Shown here piece by piece: positions 25,010 to 33,363 of a stretch of DNA of 64,000 bases; the stretch's first letter is position 1, and each line of letters opens with the position of its first letter. Origin of the DNA: Rossellomorea pakistanensis. Lineage in GTDB: Bacteria > Bacillota > Bacilli > Bacillales > Bacillaceae_B. The DNA lies in the NCBI RefSeq assembly GCF_016908495.1, contig NZ_JAFBDZ010000003.1, positions 1 through 64,000 on the forward strand, read 5' to 3'. The translations under genes and the position numbers were made by a program. Below the pieces are notes generated by a model. It made no database searches. It saw only the letters and a program-made list of their open reading frames with translations, and was not told where the DNA came from.

Positions 25010-25076
25010 CTTTATTAATAGGAGGGATCTAGTTCGATTCATAGGTTCTCCTTTGGTAGGGTCATTTCTTTTTTGT
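25003..25076 (+). terminator. terminator overlapping the queG stop codon
   Basis: GAAATGAC (25003-25010, containing the stop TGA) pairs with GTCATTTC (25061-25068), with an inner AGGAG/CTCCT pairing, followed by TTTTTT. Confidence 0.65.
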
Positions 25077-25126
25077 TTTGAAGCAGCCCAACCTAACATA
25101 GAAATAATGTATAGGGAGGGAATCCA

Positions 25127-25984
25127 ATGAAAAAACAATTGCTTCATACCCTAAATGAACGAATACAAGATTTTGTTGATCATAATAGAACGGATTTACA
25201 TGAAAAAGCAAGAAGAAAGAGAGAATTATGCTCCAAAAGAAAAGTAGATATTATAAAAGTAAATGCGAATGCCCAAATTCGTAAAGTCATCCCTCTGCAG
25301 GAAGAAAAGCAGGTGTATTACTACGTGCATTTAAAGTACTTACTAAAACAAGATGACCATTTTTATATAGAAGAGGAAGTGGAGGAAAGAGTAGCATTAT
25401 TTACCGATGAAAATCTTGTCCGAGATATAGAAGTGATGAAAGAGGAAGAGGAATTTGAGGGATCACAAGAGGTTGCTGAAGATGAAAGAGTTCACTTTCT
25501 ATATGACCGTAGAAAAGCTGTTCAATATGCTGAATATTGGTGGAATAGCAATAATCCTGCATATAAAAGCTTTGAAGTCGATTGTACGAACTTTATTTCT
25601 CAATGCTTACATGCTGGTGGAGCACCGATGAGAGGATATCCGAATAGAGGAAAAGGCTGGTGGATGAGGAGTAATAATTGGAGCTATAGCTGGTCTGTTG
25701 CCAACTCTTTACGATGGCATCTTCCCTCATCAAATGTCGGTTTAAGGGGCATAGAAGTTCAATTCCCCCAGCAATTACAGCTCGGGGATGTCATTTGTTA
25801 TGATTTTGAAGGGGATGGGCGATTTGATCATAATACGATTGTCACGGCAAAAGATGCTTATGGAATGCCGTTAGTGAACGCCCACACGACAAATAGCAGA
25901 ATGCGGTATTGGAACTATGAAGATTCAACAGCGTATACTCCTGAAATTCAGTATAAATTCTTCACGATTGAAGATGATTCATAA
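25127..25984 (+). CDS. yhbB: amidase domain protein YhbB
   Basis: A 285-residue protein. Its first 115 residues are charged and helical. The C-terminal half is the Amidase_6 type papain-like domain with the catalytic Cys in FEVDCTNFISQCLHAGG near 152, His in FDHNTIV near 244 and a late NAHTT block. No signal peptide or membrane segment is seen, so it probably acts in the cytoplasm or in the mother cell, perhaps on peptidoglycan-like peptides. The place between queG and trmL equals B. subtilis yhbB. The Shine-Dalgarno AGGGAGGG lies 8 bases before the ATG. Confidence 0.85.
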   Translation: MKKQLLHTLNERIQDFVDHNRTDLHEKARRKRELCSKRKVDIIKVNANAQIRKVIPLQEEKQVYYYVHLKYLLKQDDHFYIEEEVEERVALFTDENLVRDIEVMKEEEEFEGSQEVAEDERVHFLYDRRKAVQYAEYWWNSNNPAYKSFEVDCTNFISQCLHAGGAPMRGYPNRGKGWWMRSNNWSYSWSVANSLRWHLPSSNVGLRGIEVQFPQQLQLGDVICYDFEGDGRFDHNTIVTAKDAYGMPLVNAHTTNSRMRYWNYEDSTAYTPEIQYKFFTIEDDS

Positions 25985-25988
25985 AATA

Positions 25989-26016
25989 TTGTTCTTCCTT
26001 AAATTAGTGGTATAAT
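25989..26016 (+). promoter_or_regulatory. sigma-A type promoter for trmL
   Basis: TTGTTC (25989-25994), a 16-base spacer and TATAAT (26011-26016), about 35 bases before the trmL start. Confidence 0.55.
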
Positions 26017-26051
26017 GTCACATAGAGTTTAAGATAGAGGTGACAGATGAC

Positions 26052-26525
26052 TTGAGTATAAATGTAGTATTATTCCAACCAGAAATTCCAGCTAACACTG
26101 GTAATATAGCAAGAACATGTGCCGCTACGGATACAACTTTACATCTTATTCGTCCATTAGGCTTTTCTACAGATGATAAGATGCTTCGCCGTGCTGGTTT
26201 AGATTATTGGCAATTTGTTGAAATTGTTTATTATGATTCAATTGAAGAATTTTTTGAAAAAAATGAGGGTGGAGAGTTCTTCTACCTAACCAAACATGGT
26301 CAAAAAGCACACTCATCATTTGATTATTCGAATCTCGATCAAAATTATTTCTTTATATTTGGCCGAGAAACAACAGGTCTGCCAGATGATGTGCTAGCAA
26401 ATAATAAGGACCGCTGTTTACGCATTCCAATGAACGATAACGTACGTTCATTAAATCTTTCTAATACAGCAGCCATCCTCATTTATGAAGCATTAAGGCA
26501 GCAGGATTTTCCTAAACTAAAATAA
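26052..26525 (+). CDS. trmL: tRNA (cytidine/uridine-34-2'-O)-methyltransferase TrmL
   Basis: A SPOUT-fold SAM-dependent methyltransferase (B. subtilis CspR), 157 residues, that methylates the ribose of wobble base 34 in tRNA-Leu. Motif 1 PEIPANTGNIARTCAA is near 10-25, motif 2 IFGRETTGLP near 102, and motif 3 RIPMNDNVRSLNLSNTAAI near 120-138, which together form the trefoil-knot SAM site. TTG at 26052 is chosen over the upstream GTG at 26040: it has AGAGGTGA 9 bases before it and gives the same N-terminal length as the known protein. Gene order after yhbB is as in B. subtilis. Confidence 0.93.
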   Translation: MSINVVLFQPEIPANTGNIARTCAATDTTLHLIRPLGFSTDDKMLRRAGLDYWQFVEIVYYDSIEEFFEKNEGGEFFYLTKHGQKAHSSFDYSNLDQNYFFIFGRETTGLPDDVLANNKDRCLRIPMNDNVRSLNLSNTAAILIYEALRQQDFPKLK

Positions 26526-26549
26526 GATTAGCTTCTATAAGTAATATTG

Positions 26550-26592
26550 AAAAGGGTGTGAAATGCATGAAGCGTTTCAGCCCTTTTATTTG
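26550..26592 (+). terminator. terminator after trmL
   Basis: AAAAGGGTGTGAAA pairs imperfectly with TTTCAGCCCTTTT around GCATGAAGCG, followed by ATTTGTTT. Confidence 0.6.
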
Positions 26593-26651
26593 TTTGGCTC
26601 TTTTCTAAAAGTTTGTTGATTTTAACAAAAGTGAAAACGAAGTGGATTGGA

Positions 26652-26698
26652 GCTACAGGCGCTTGACTTCCTCCCCGTGGAAAGTAAGCGCCTGTAGC
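26652..26698 (+). repeat. dispersed Bacillus-type palindromic repeat
   Basis: GCTACAGGCGCTT (26652-26664) and AAGCGCCTGTAGC (26686-26698) are perfect 13-bp inverted arms. Flanking words GAAGTGGATTGGAG and GGAAAGGAACGGTC match an intergenic repeat I recall from many Bacillaceae; here the usual centre with GGAGACCCC-type sequence is missing. Confidence 0.65.
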
Positions 26699-26819
26699 GG
26701 AAAGGAACGGTCAACCGTCAATTGTTTATTCCTAAAAAATAACAACCTCTACGAAAAGAGCCATTTTTTTGATTAAAAGGTTAAAATCACGATAATATAA
26801 TGAAAAGGAGTGTTATAAA

Positions 26820-27569
26820 ATGAATAAAACTATCGAAAAGCTACTTAGTCATCACTCAGTCAGAAAGTTTACAGAGAAAAAGCTAACAACAGAACAAATA
26901 CATACTCTTGTAAAAAGCGCCCAAGCCGCTTCTACCTCAAGCTATATACAGGCATACACCATCCTGGGAATTAAAGATATTGAAAAGAAAAAAAGATTGT
27001 CCGAACTCGCAGGGAATCAGCCCTATGTTATAAATAATGGCCATTTCTTTGTTTTTTGTGCTGACCTCTATCGTCACGAGATTATTGGTGAAAATGAGGA
27101 TGGGGACGTTATTGATTCTCTTGAAAGTACGGAAAAATTTATGGTTGCTGTCATTGATGCCGCTTTAGCAGCGCAGAATACAGTGGTAGCAGCAGAATCG
27201 ATGGGCTTAGGTATATGTTATATTGGAGGGATTCGAAATAATTTAGAGGCAGTGAGTGATTTATTAGAACTTCCAGACCGTGTTATACCATTATTTGGTC
27301 TTGCTGTTGGCTATCCTGAAGAAGAAACAGGAGTTAAACCAAGATTGCCTTTACATCATATTTATCAAGAGGATCGTTATAATAGTGATCCAGGAAGAAT
27401 CATGTCGGATCTAGAAGAATATAATAAAACGGTGTCTTCCTATTATGAAGCCCGAACGAATGGGAAGCGCAACGATCGCTGGACCTCTCAAATGGCAGCA
27501 ATGCTTTCAAATAAAAAGAGAATGTATATGAAGGATTATGTGGAAAAGAAAAAATTTAATAAGAAGTAA
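26820..27569 (+). CDS. NADPH-dependent nitroreductase/FMN reductase, NfrA type
   Basis: A 249-residue flavin oxidoreductase of the NfrA/NfsA nitroreductase branch. The FMN-binding HHSVRKFTEKKLT is at about 11-23, with SAQAASTSSYIQAY, AALAAQNTVVAAESMGLGICYIGGIRN at about 120-146 (quoted as two adjacent FMN segments) and the C-terminal Arg/Lys-rich tail that contacts the second monomer. It reduces nitro compounds, FMN or quinone-like electrophiles with NADPH in the cytoplasm. AAAAGGAG precedes the ATG. It lies between trmL and prkA, where I do not recall such a gene in B. subtilis. A strong 18-bp-stem terminator follows. Confidence 0.87.
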   Translation: MNKTIEKLLSHHSVRKFTEKKLTTEQIHTLVKSAQAASTSSYIQAYTILGIKDIEKKKRLSELAGNQPYVINNGHFFVFCADLYRHEIIGENEDGDVIDSLESTEKFMVAVIDAALAAQNTVVAAESMGLGICYIGGIRNNLEAVSDLLELPDRVIPLFGLAVGYPEEETGVKPRLPLHHIYQEDRYNSDPGRIMSDLEEYNKTVSSYYEARTNGKRNDRWTSQMAAMLSNKKRMYMKDYVEKKKFNKK

Positions 27570-27576
27570 GCCATAA

Positions 27577-27634
27577 AATAAGGCTGATTCATTCCTTCAT
27601 AAATTGATCGAAAGAATGAATCAGCCTTATTCTA
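27577..27634 (+). terminator. bidirectional terminator with an 18-bp stem
   Basis: AATAAGGCTGATTCATTC (27577-27594) and its exact complement at 27614-27631 enclose a 19-base loop. It separates nfrA from the small gene on the opposite strand, and T-rich sequence lies on both sides. Confidence 0.8.
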
Positions 27635-27641
27635 TAACCTA

Positions 27642-27734
27642 TTATTTGTTCGTACCTGGTTTGTCATTATAACCTGCAGTGAAAATAGCTGCAAGGAATG
27701 TTACAGTTACCCCTAAGATTAATACTGTACCCAT
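27642..27734 (-). CDS. 30-residue hydrophobic microprotein
   Basis: A short minus-strand frame with an excellent Shine-Dalgarno AAGGAGGA 8 bases before ATG at 27734. The product MGTVLILGVTVTFLAAIFTA plus GYNDKPGTNK has one membrane-spanning segment and a short hydrophilic tail. It ends 10 bases from a strong bidirectional terminator, so it is a complete small gene. I do not recognise the family. It lies between nfrA and prkA, pointing away from prkA. Confidence 0.65.
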   Translation of the reverse strand: MGTVLILGVTVTFLAAIFTAGYNDKPGTNK

Positions 27735-27874
27735 CTTATGTGTCCTCCTTCAGTAACATTTTCCGTCTAATTTTTAGTATAGCCTATTTTAAAGATAATG
27801 TGAATGTCAGCCCTTTATTTTTTAAGGAAAATAATAAAATACAAATGAATAAGGTTTAGCTATGTACTAAAGCC

Positions 27875-27980
27875 AAGGAAGTCTAAGAAAAGGAAGAACG
27901 AAAGGAAAAAGCTTACTTCATGCCTCGTCTTACGCTTGTCAGGAGCACGAGAAACTTCTGCTATTTGATTTTTGAGGAGC
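27875..27980 (+). repeat. degenerate copy of the CTTATGCTTGTCGG intergenic element
   Basis: The segment CGTCTTACGCTTGTCAGGAGCACGA resembles (in pieces) the core CGCCTTATGCTTGTCGGAG of the clearer copies at 35050 and 62880, preceded by the usual AAAGGGAAAAG-like block. Low similarity; no gene is present from 27735 to 28094 apart from this and the prkA promoter. Confidence 0.4.
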
Positions 27981-28025
27981 CATTTCGTGACGAATAATCG
28001 TTTTTGAAGAAATCCCTCATGTTAA

Positions 28026-28054
28026 TCATGTTCAAGTGACCAAGCGCATAGAGT
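28026..28054 (+). promoter_or_regulatory. sigma-E-like sporulation promoter of prkA
   Basis: TCATGTT (28026-28032), a 14-base spacer and CATAGAGT (28047-28054). The sigma-E consensus as I know it is KMATATT, 14 bases, CATACAMT; the -35 matches at 6 of 7 positions. It would start transcription about 30 bases before prkA in the mother cell. Confidence 0.6.
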
Positions 28055-28094
28055 ATATTAATCGTCTCTCAACAAGCGACAGGGGGAGGTCCTT

Positions 28095-29990
28095 ATGAGT
28101 ATCTTAAGAAAAGTTGAAAACTATCGTGAAGAAGAAGAGAAATTGAAATGGGAAGGGACGTTCGCAGATTATCTAGAAATTGTAAAAGAGAAGCCATGGG
28201 TTGCACAGTCGGCACATTCACGTGTCTACAATATGATAAAAGATGCAGGAGTAGAAGAAGTAAATGGCAGACGAAGATACAAGTTTTTCAGCAACCAATT
28301 ATTTGGACTTGAAGAGGCGTTAGAAAGACTTGTTGAAGAATATTTTCATCCTTCAGCCAAACGGTTAGATGTAAGAAAAAGAATCCTTCTCTTGATGGGG
28401 CCAGTTAGTGGGGGGAAATCAACCCTCGTTTCTATGCTAAAAAGAGGGTTAGAAGAATATTCACGGACTGAGCGTGGCTCTATTTTTGCCATTAAAGGCT
28501 GTCCAATGCATGAAGATCCACTTCACTTAATCCCGCAGCATTTACGGGAGGATTTCCACCAGGAGTTTGGAATTAGAATTGAAGGAAATTTATCACCCCT
28601 CAATTTAATGAGGTTAGAAAAAGAATATAGTGGACGAATTGAAGACGTTCTAATTGAGCGTATTTTTCTATCTGAAGATAAGCGTGTTGGAATTGGAACC
28701 TTCAGTCCATCCGACCCAAAATCACAGGATATTGCTGATTTAACAGGTAGTATAGACTTCTCGACGATTGCTGAATATGGTTCAGAATCTGATCCAAGGG
28801 CCTATCGTTTCGATGGTGAACTGAATAAGGCAAACCGAGGATTAATGGAGTTTCAGGAGATGCTGAAGTGTGATGAGAAATTCCTATGGCATCTTTTATC
28901 CCTTACACAAGAAGGGAATTTTAAAGCTGGCCGATTTGCCCTTATTTCAGCGGATGAGCTAATAGTTGCCCATACGAATGAAACCGAGTATCGATCATTT
29001 ATTTCAAATAAGAAGAACGAGGCTCTGCATTCAAGGATCATCGTCATGCCTGTTCCTTATAACCTAAAGGTAACCCAGGAAGAGAAAATTTACGAAAAGA
29101 TGATTAATGAGAGTGACGTGTCAGATGTTCACATTGCTCCACATACTTTAAGAGTGGCTGCGATGTTTACCATTTTAACTAGGTTAAAAGAGCCTAAACG
29201 CGGAGACATCGATTTCATAAAGAAAATGCGGTTATATGATGGCGAAAATGTTGAAGGGTTTAATATAGCGGATGTAGATGAAATGAAGAAAGAATATCAA
29301 GATGAAGGGATGAGCGGAATTGACCCAAGATACGTTATTAACCGTATCTCTTCCACGATCATCCGGAAAGAAGTGCCATCCATAAATGCCCTGGATGTAT
29401 TGAGAGCACTTAAAGAAGGCTTGGATCAGCATCCATCGATTACACAGGAATTAAGAGAGAAATATTTAAATTTCATCTCATTGGCACGTAAAGAATATGA
29501 TGATATCGCGAAAAAAGAAGTTCAAAAAGCATTTGTATACTCCTATGAGGAATCCGCTAAAACCCTTATGGATAACTATTTAGATAATGTTGAAGCCTAT
29601 TGTAATAAGGCCAAAATGCGTGATCAATTAACGGGTGAAGAAATTAATCCGGATGAAAAATTAATGCGCTCCATTGAAGAGCAGATCGGAATCTCAGAAA
29701 ATGCTAAAAAAGCGTTCCGTGAAGAAATCCTGATTCGAATTTCTGCTTACGCTCGTAAAGGGAAACGATTTGACTATAATTCGCATGACCGCTTACGTGA
29801 AGCCATTCAGAAAAAGCTATTTGCTGACTTAAAAGATGTAGTTAAAATCACAACATCAAGTAAGACTCCAGATGAACAACAGCTTAAGAAAATTAACGAA
29901 GTGGTTGCTCGTCTCATTGATGAATATGGTTACAATTCTAGCTCGGCAAATGATCTTCTGCGCTATGTTGGAAGCTTATTAAATCGCTAA
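28095..29990 (+). CDS. prkA: serine protein kinase / AAA+ protease-like protein PrkA
   Basis: A 631-residue protein of the PrkA/YeaG family: an N-terminal AAA+ ATPase and a C-terminal kinase-like domain. The P-loop MGPVSGGKST is at 101-110. The family's GCPMHEDPLHLIP block lies near 135, and NRGLMEFQEMLK near 250 matches the Walker B/sensor part. In Bacillus it acts in the mother cell during sporulation, and recent work treats it as an ATP-dependent protease-like factor as well as a kinase. It is usually linked to yhbH and spoVR, as here. Promoter of sigma-E type at 28026; strong terminator at 29995, so the following small genes need another promoter or read-through. Confidence 0.95.
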   Translation: MSILRKVENYREEEEKLKWEGTFADYLEIVKEKPWVAQSAHSRVYNMIKDAGVEEVNGRRRYKFFSNQLFGLEEALERLVEEYFHPSAKRLDVRKRILLLMGPVSGGKSTLVSMLKRGLEEYSRTERGSIFAIKGCPMHEDPLHLIPQHLREDFHQEFGIRIEGNLSPLNLMRLEKEYSGRIEDVLIERIFLSEDKRVGIGTFSPSDPKSQDIADLTGSIDFSTIAEYGSESDPRAYRFDGELNKANRGLMEFQEMLKCDEKFLWHLLSLTQEGNFKAGRFALISADELIVAHTNETEYRSFISNKKNEALHSRIIVMPVPYNLKVTQEEKIYEKMINESDVSDVHIAPHTLRVAAMFTILTRLKEPKRGDIDFIKKMRLYDGENVEGFNIADVDEMKKEYQDEGMSGIDPRYVINRISSTIIRKEVPSINALDVLRALKEGLDQHPSITQELREKYLNFISLARKEYDDIAKKEVQKAFVYSYEESAKTLMDNYLDNVEAYCNKAKMRDQLTGEEINPDEKLMRSIEEQIGISENAKKAFREEILIRISAYARKGKRFDYNSHDRLREAIQKKLFADLKDVVKITTSSKTPDEQQLKKINEVVARLIDEYGYNSSSANDLLRYVGSLLNR

Positions 29991-29994
29991 TGGG

Positions 29995-30030
29995 AAAATA
30001 CTGCTCCATTTTATGGGGCAGTATTTTTTC
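29995..30030 (+). terminator. terminator of prkA
   Basis: AAAATACTGCTCC pairs with GGGGCAGTATTTT around ATTTTAT and is followed by a T-run. Confidence 0.85.
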
Positions 30031-30083
30031 TCTCCTTGTTAAAATCTATTTTTAACGGGAAAAGTAGGCATGAGGTGGTAAAC

Positions 30084-30263
30084 ATGTCAAAAAAAGCGAA
30101 AGAATTAGACAAAAATTTTGTACCGGACAACGGCTCCATGGCACCAAACATGATGGATATCAAGAACTTAGGGAAACAAATGGAAAACCTAAGAACAAAT
30201 GAAGAATTGGAAGAAGTTGATAAGCAGCCAGATCCTGTCCAATATCAAAAAGAGGACACATAA
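30084..30263 (+). CDS. small protein A of a tandem paralogous pair between prkA and yhbH
   Basis: A 59-residue soluble, charged protein with no membrane segment. It shares the core NGSMA-x-NM, LGKQME-x-LR, EL and DP-x-QY with the gene product at 30350. ATG 30084 is chosen because AGGTGG lies 6 bases upstream; a longer frame from 30036 has no site. A predicted helix covers the LGKQMENLRTNEELEE part. I do not recognise a named family. The place between prkA and yhbH suggests a role with the PrkA/YhbH sporulation factors, perhaps as an adaptor or substrate; that is inference. Confidence 0.75.
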   Translation: MSKKAKELDKNFVPDNGSMAPNMMDIKNLGKQMENLRTNEELEEVDKQPDPVQYQKEDT

Positions 30264-30349
30264 ATAACATTGACAGAAAAATCAGAATATAATACAATAA
30301 AGAAAATAGATATTGACGGATACAACATCACTTTCGGAAAGAAGGTGTA

Positions 30350-30520
30350 ATGATGTCTGCCAAGCCAGTTAACAGTGAATCAGAACCCTTCAATGGAAGC
30401 ATGGCTTCCAATATGGAAGAGTTAATACTGCTTGGAAAACAAATGGAGAAGCTTAGGTCAAGTGCTGAATTAAAGAGCTTTAACCGCGTATCCGATCCGG
30501 CACAGTATGATGAAGACTAA
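30350..30520 (+). CDS. small protein B of the tandem paralogous pair
   Basis: A 56-residue protein (57 codons with stop) starting at the ATGATG at 30350/30353, with AGAAGGTG about 6 bases upstream. Alignment to protein A: FNGSMASNMEELILLGKQME against DNGSMAPNMMDIKNLGKQME, followed by -LRSSAEL- against -LRTNEEL- and SDPAQYDED against PDPVQYQKED. The gap of 86 bases from gene A and the terminator at 30521 suggest co-transcription. Clearly a duplicated gene; function unknown. Confidence 0.75.
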   Translation: MMSAKPVNSESEPFNGSMASNMEELILLGKQMEKLRSSAELKSFNRVSDPAQYDED

Positions 30521-30543
30521 TCAGGGTGACCTGATTTTTTTCT
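30521..30543 (+). terminator. terminator after the small gene pair
   Basis: TCAGG (30521-30525) and CCTGA (30530-30534) with a GTGA loop, followed by TTTTTTT; it starts at the stop codon of gene B. Confidence 0.7.
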
Positions 30544-30566
30544 TTAAAGAAGCTAATGTTTCAAAG

Positions 30567-30593
30567 AGAGTCGTCTAAGGGCGACTTTTTTTA
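30567..30593 (+). terminator. second terminator
   Basis: AGTCG and CGACT form a short stem around TCTAAGGG, followed by seven T. It reinforces the stop before yhbH. Confidence 0.55.
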
Positions 30594-30844
30594 CTCATAA
30601 AAAACGATTTATTATAATATGTATCATTACATGTCAGAATTTCAAAAGAGGATAAAATAGGCTTGTCTAAAGAGCGGAAAAACGTTGAATTATCTAAATT
30701 ATTTGTAAATTTATTAATGTTTTTGCATAGGATAGAGTAATCAAGAATCTTATAACCTATTGGATATTTGTCATTTTGACACTCGAGATATTGTATGCAT
30801 TTTAGACCAAAAGTGTGAAAAAAATTTTCCAAGGAGGGAAAATA

Positions 30845-32011
30845 ATGAGCCAAAAGGATAACCATCAGTTTGTCATTTCGCAGGAAGACTGGTCCCTCCA
30901 TCGTAAAGGTCATGATGATCAACAACGACATCAAGAAAAGGTACAAGATGCAATTAAGAATAACTTACCTGATTTAATTACCGAGGAAAACATTGTTATG
31001 TCCAACGGTCGTGAAGTTGTAAAAATACCAATTCGTTCGTTAGATGAGTATAAGATTCGTTACAATTACGATAAGAACAAACACGTTGGGCAAGGTGAGG
31101 GAGACAGTCAAGTTGGGGATGTCGTAGCCAGAGATGGCTCTCAGCAAAAAGGTCCAGGAAAAGGTCAGGGAGCAGGAGATCAAGCTGGAGAAGATTATTA
31201 TGAAGCCGAAGTTTCGATGATGGAGATTGAAGAAGCCTTATTCAGTCAGTTAGAATTACCGAATCTTAAAAGAAAAGAGCAAGATGTTCAAACGGTAGAG
31301 CACATTGAATTTAACGATATTCGAAAAACAGGTTTAATGGGAAATATCGACAAAAAGAAAACGATGCTTACAGCGTACAAGAGGAATGCAATGAATGGAA
31401 AGCCGCAATTTCATCCAATTGTCACCGAGGATTTGAAATTCCGAACTTGGAATGAAGTCATGAAGCCAGAATCTAAAGCAGTCGTCCTTGCTATGATGGA
31501 TACAAGCGGATCGATGGGAGTTTGGGAGAAATATATGGCACGTAGCTTCTTCTTCTGGATGACGAGATTTTTAAGAACAAAATATGAAACTGTCGAAATC
31601 GAATTTATTGCCCATCATACAGAAGCAAAAGTCGTATCAGAAGAACATTTCTTTTCAAAAGGTGAAAGCGGAGGAACCATTTGTTCGTCAGCTTATCGAA
31701 AAGCATTGGAACTGATTGAAGATAAGTATCATCCAAGTCGATTTAATATTTATCCATTCCATTTTTCAGATGGAGATAACTTAACTTCTGATAATGTCCG
31801 CTGCGTCAAACTCGTTGAAGAAATCATGAAGGTATCCAATATTTTTGGTTATGGAGAGGTCAATCAATACAACCGTCATTCAACATTGATGAGTGCCTAC
31901 AAAAATATCACCAATGAAGATTTCCGCTATTTCATTTTGAAACAAAAAGCCGATGTGTTTCATGCCATGAGAAGTTTCTTTAAGAAAGAAGAAGAAAGAG
32001 CATACGCTTAA
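30845..32011 (+). CDS. yhbH: sporulation protein YhbH (DUF444 family)
   Basis: A 388-residue cytoplasmic protein of the DUF444/YeaH family that accompanies PrkA. The N-terminal part [19 protein letters not shown] is followed by a Gly/Gln-rich linker (about 82-120). The C-terminal von Willebrand A-like domain has a MIDAS-like DxSxS in [13 protein letters not shown] near 220 and HFSDGDN near 310. ATG 30845 is used because AAGGAGGG lies 7 bases upstream; a longer frame from 30815 crosses that site. A CATAGGAT at 30727 with a weak TAAATTT 14 bases upstream could be a sigma-E promoter. A strong terminator follows. Confidence 0.94.
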   Translation: MSQKDNHQFVISQEDWSLHRKGHDDQQRHQEKVQDAIKNNLPDLITEENIVMSNGREVVKIPIRSLDEYKIRYNYDKNKHVGQGEGDSQVGDVVARDGSQQKGPGKGQGAGDQAGEDYYEAEVSMMEIEEALFSQLELPNLKRKEQDVQTVEHIEFNDIRKTGLMGNIDKKKTMLTAYKRNAMNGKPQFHPIVTEDLKFRTWNEVMKPESKAVVLAMMDTSGSMGVWEKYMARSFFFWMTRFLRTKYETVEIEFIAHHTEAKVVSEEHFFSKGESGGTICSSAYRKALELIEDKYHPSRFNIYPFHFSDGDNLTSDNVRCVKLVEEIMKVSNIFGYGEVNQYNRHSTLMSAYKNITNEDFRYFILKQKADVFHAMRSFFKKEEERAYA

Positions 32012-32020
32012 TGAGTCAGG

Positions 32021-32060
32021 AAAAAGTCAGGAACGACTAACTGTTGTTCCTGACTTTTCA
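32021..32060 (+). terminator. terminator of yhbH
   Basis: AAAAGTCAGGAAC (32022-32034) and GTTCCTGACTTTT (32046-32058) form a perfect 13-bp stem with a T-rich end. Confidence 0.85.
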
Positions 32061-32223
32061 TTTTGGATGAGCTGTCTGTTTAGATTAGGACAGAATATCC
32101 GTCCAAAAAGATTGATCATAAAACATTTACTGAAATTACAGAAAACTTGGTATAATCAAAGGTGAGCTAAAAAATCATTTTTGAATTTCACTACTAAATA
32201 TCCTATAAATTAGAGGTACAGTC

Positions 32224-33255
32224 ATGGAGAAATGGGTAGCCGATTTATTTAATGAAAAAGTATTGGAGAAAGCTGCTGATCGTTTTAGCGTAAGTATAAA
32301 GGAATCAAAAAAGCTTGGGGATTTTGAGAACTATGTGTATCAAGTCACGAAAGATGGAATCCCCTACATATTAAGGATAACTCATTCTTCACATAGGGAA
32401 AAAAGTCAGGTAGAAGCGGAGCTGAATTGGGTGAATTTCCTCCATTCAAAAGGTGTTAACGTGTCATTAGTGAAGCATTCGAATAATCAACTACTTGTGG
32501 AAGAGGTTTCTGTTGGAAATTCGTCCTTTTTTGCTTGTCTTTTTGAAAAAGCTCCTGGTCATCCTGTTCGGGAAAAAGAGGAATTGTTTGGGCCTGATCT
32601 TTTTGAAAAATGGGGGAAAACAATAGGGAAAATGCATAAGGTTACAAAAGGTTATAAAACGAAGGGTTCGAGAAGAGAGCGATGGGAAGAGGAAGAGCTT
32701 TTTAATTTTAAGCACTATTTATCTTCCGAAAATGACCAGGAAATCATTGATCGTGGAAATGAAATAATAAACTCAATAAAAGAGCTAGTAGAAACGAAGG
32801 ATTCTTTTGGATTGATTCATTCTGATATACATCCGGGAAATTTCTTTTATCATGAAGGAGAGATCTATGTATTTGACTTTGATGACAGTGCTTACCATTA
32901 TTTTATTAGTGATATCGCCATCCCATTATATTATTCGATATGGTGGAAGTTTAGAGAAGAAGATTTAGAGACTCGTACCCGTTTTGGTGAAGAATTCCTG
33001 ACCAACTTTTTAAAGGGATACTTACAAGAAAATTTAATTGATGAATCCTGGATAAAGAAGATTCCTTTGTTTATGGGATTAAGGGATATGACTCTATACA
33101 GTGTATTTCATAAAAAATGGGATATTGAGAAATTGTCAGAAGAAGAAGGCAAACTCCTATCGCAGATACGTGAAAGATTGGTGAGGAAAGAACCGATCGT
33201 AGAGCTTGATTATCAACGAATCATCCGTTTAGTGAATCAAGAACGACACAATTGA
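32224..33255 (+). CDS. aminoglycoside phosphotransferase (APH) family kinase
   Basis: A 343-residue protein-kinase-like small-molecule kinase. The N-lobe has LRITHSSHREKSQVEAELNW (Lys/Glu pair region), the catalytic loop is LIHSDIHPGNFF near 200-211, and the metal-binding DFD-like motif is YVFDFDDSAYHYFISDIA near 218-235. Members phosphorylate choline, homoserine, methylthioribose, fructosamines or antibiotics; the Bacillus-type gene here looks more like a housekeeping choline/homoserine-kinase-like enzyme than a resistance gene, but the substrate cannot be told. Single-gene unit between yhbH and proC with terminators on both sides. AGAGGTACAGTC gives the site before the ATG. Confidence 0.83.
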   Translation: MEKWVADLFNEKVLEKAADRFSVSIKESKKLGDFENYVYQVTKDGIPYILRITHSSHREKSQVEAELNWVNFLHSKGVNVSLVKHSNNQLLVEEVSVGNSSFFACLFEKAPGHPVREKEELFGPDLFEKWGKTIGKMHKVTKGYKTKGSRRERWEEEELFNFKHYLSSENDQEIIDRGNEIINSIKELVETKDSFGLIHSDIHPGNFFYHEGEIYVFDFDDSAYHYFISDIAIPLYYSIWWKFREEDLETRTRFGEEFLTNFLKGYLQENLIDESWIKKIPLFMGLRDMTLYSVFHKKWDIEKLSEEEGKLLSQIRERLVRKEPIVELDYQRIIRLVNQERHN

Positions 33256-33258
33256 TAG

Positions 33259-33318
33259 TAAGATTACCTTAACGTTCTCAAGTATTAGGATGAACATTTA
33301 GGGTAATCTTATTTTATT
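33259..33318 (+). terminator. terminator after the APH-family gene
   Basis: TAAGATTACC (33259-33268) pairs with GGTAATCTTA (33302-33311), followed by TTTTATTTG. Confidence 0.65.
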
Positions 33319-33363
33319 TGATAAACTATTGTAGACAAAAACTTTTTATAAAGGGTGTATTAG

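Noticed and set aside
30270..30293. TTGACA and TATAAT as promoter for the second microprotein gene
   Set aside because: The spacer is only 12 bases, too short for sigma-A.
32224..33255. Aminoglycoside resistance gene
   Set aside because: The APH fold is shared by many metabolic kinases; nothing in the sequence or context points to antibiotics.
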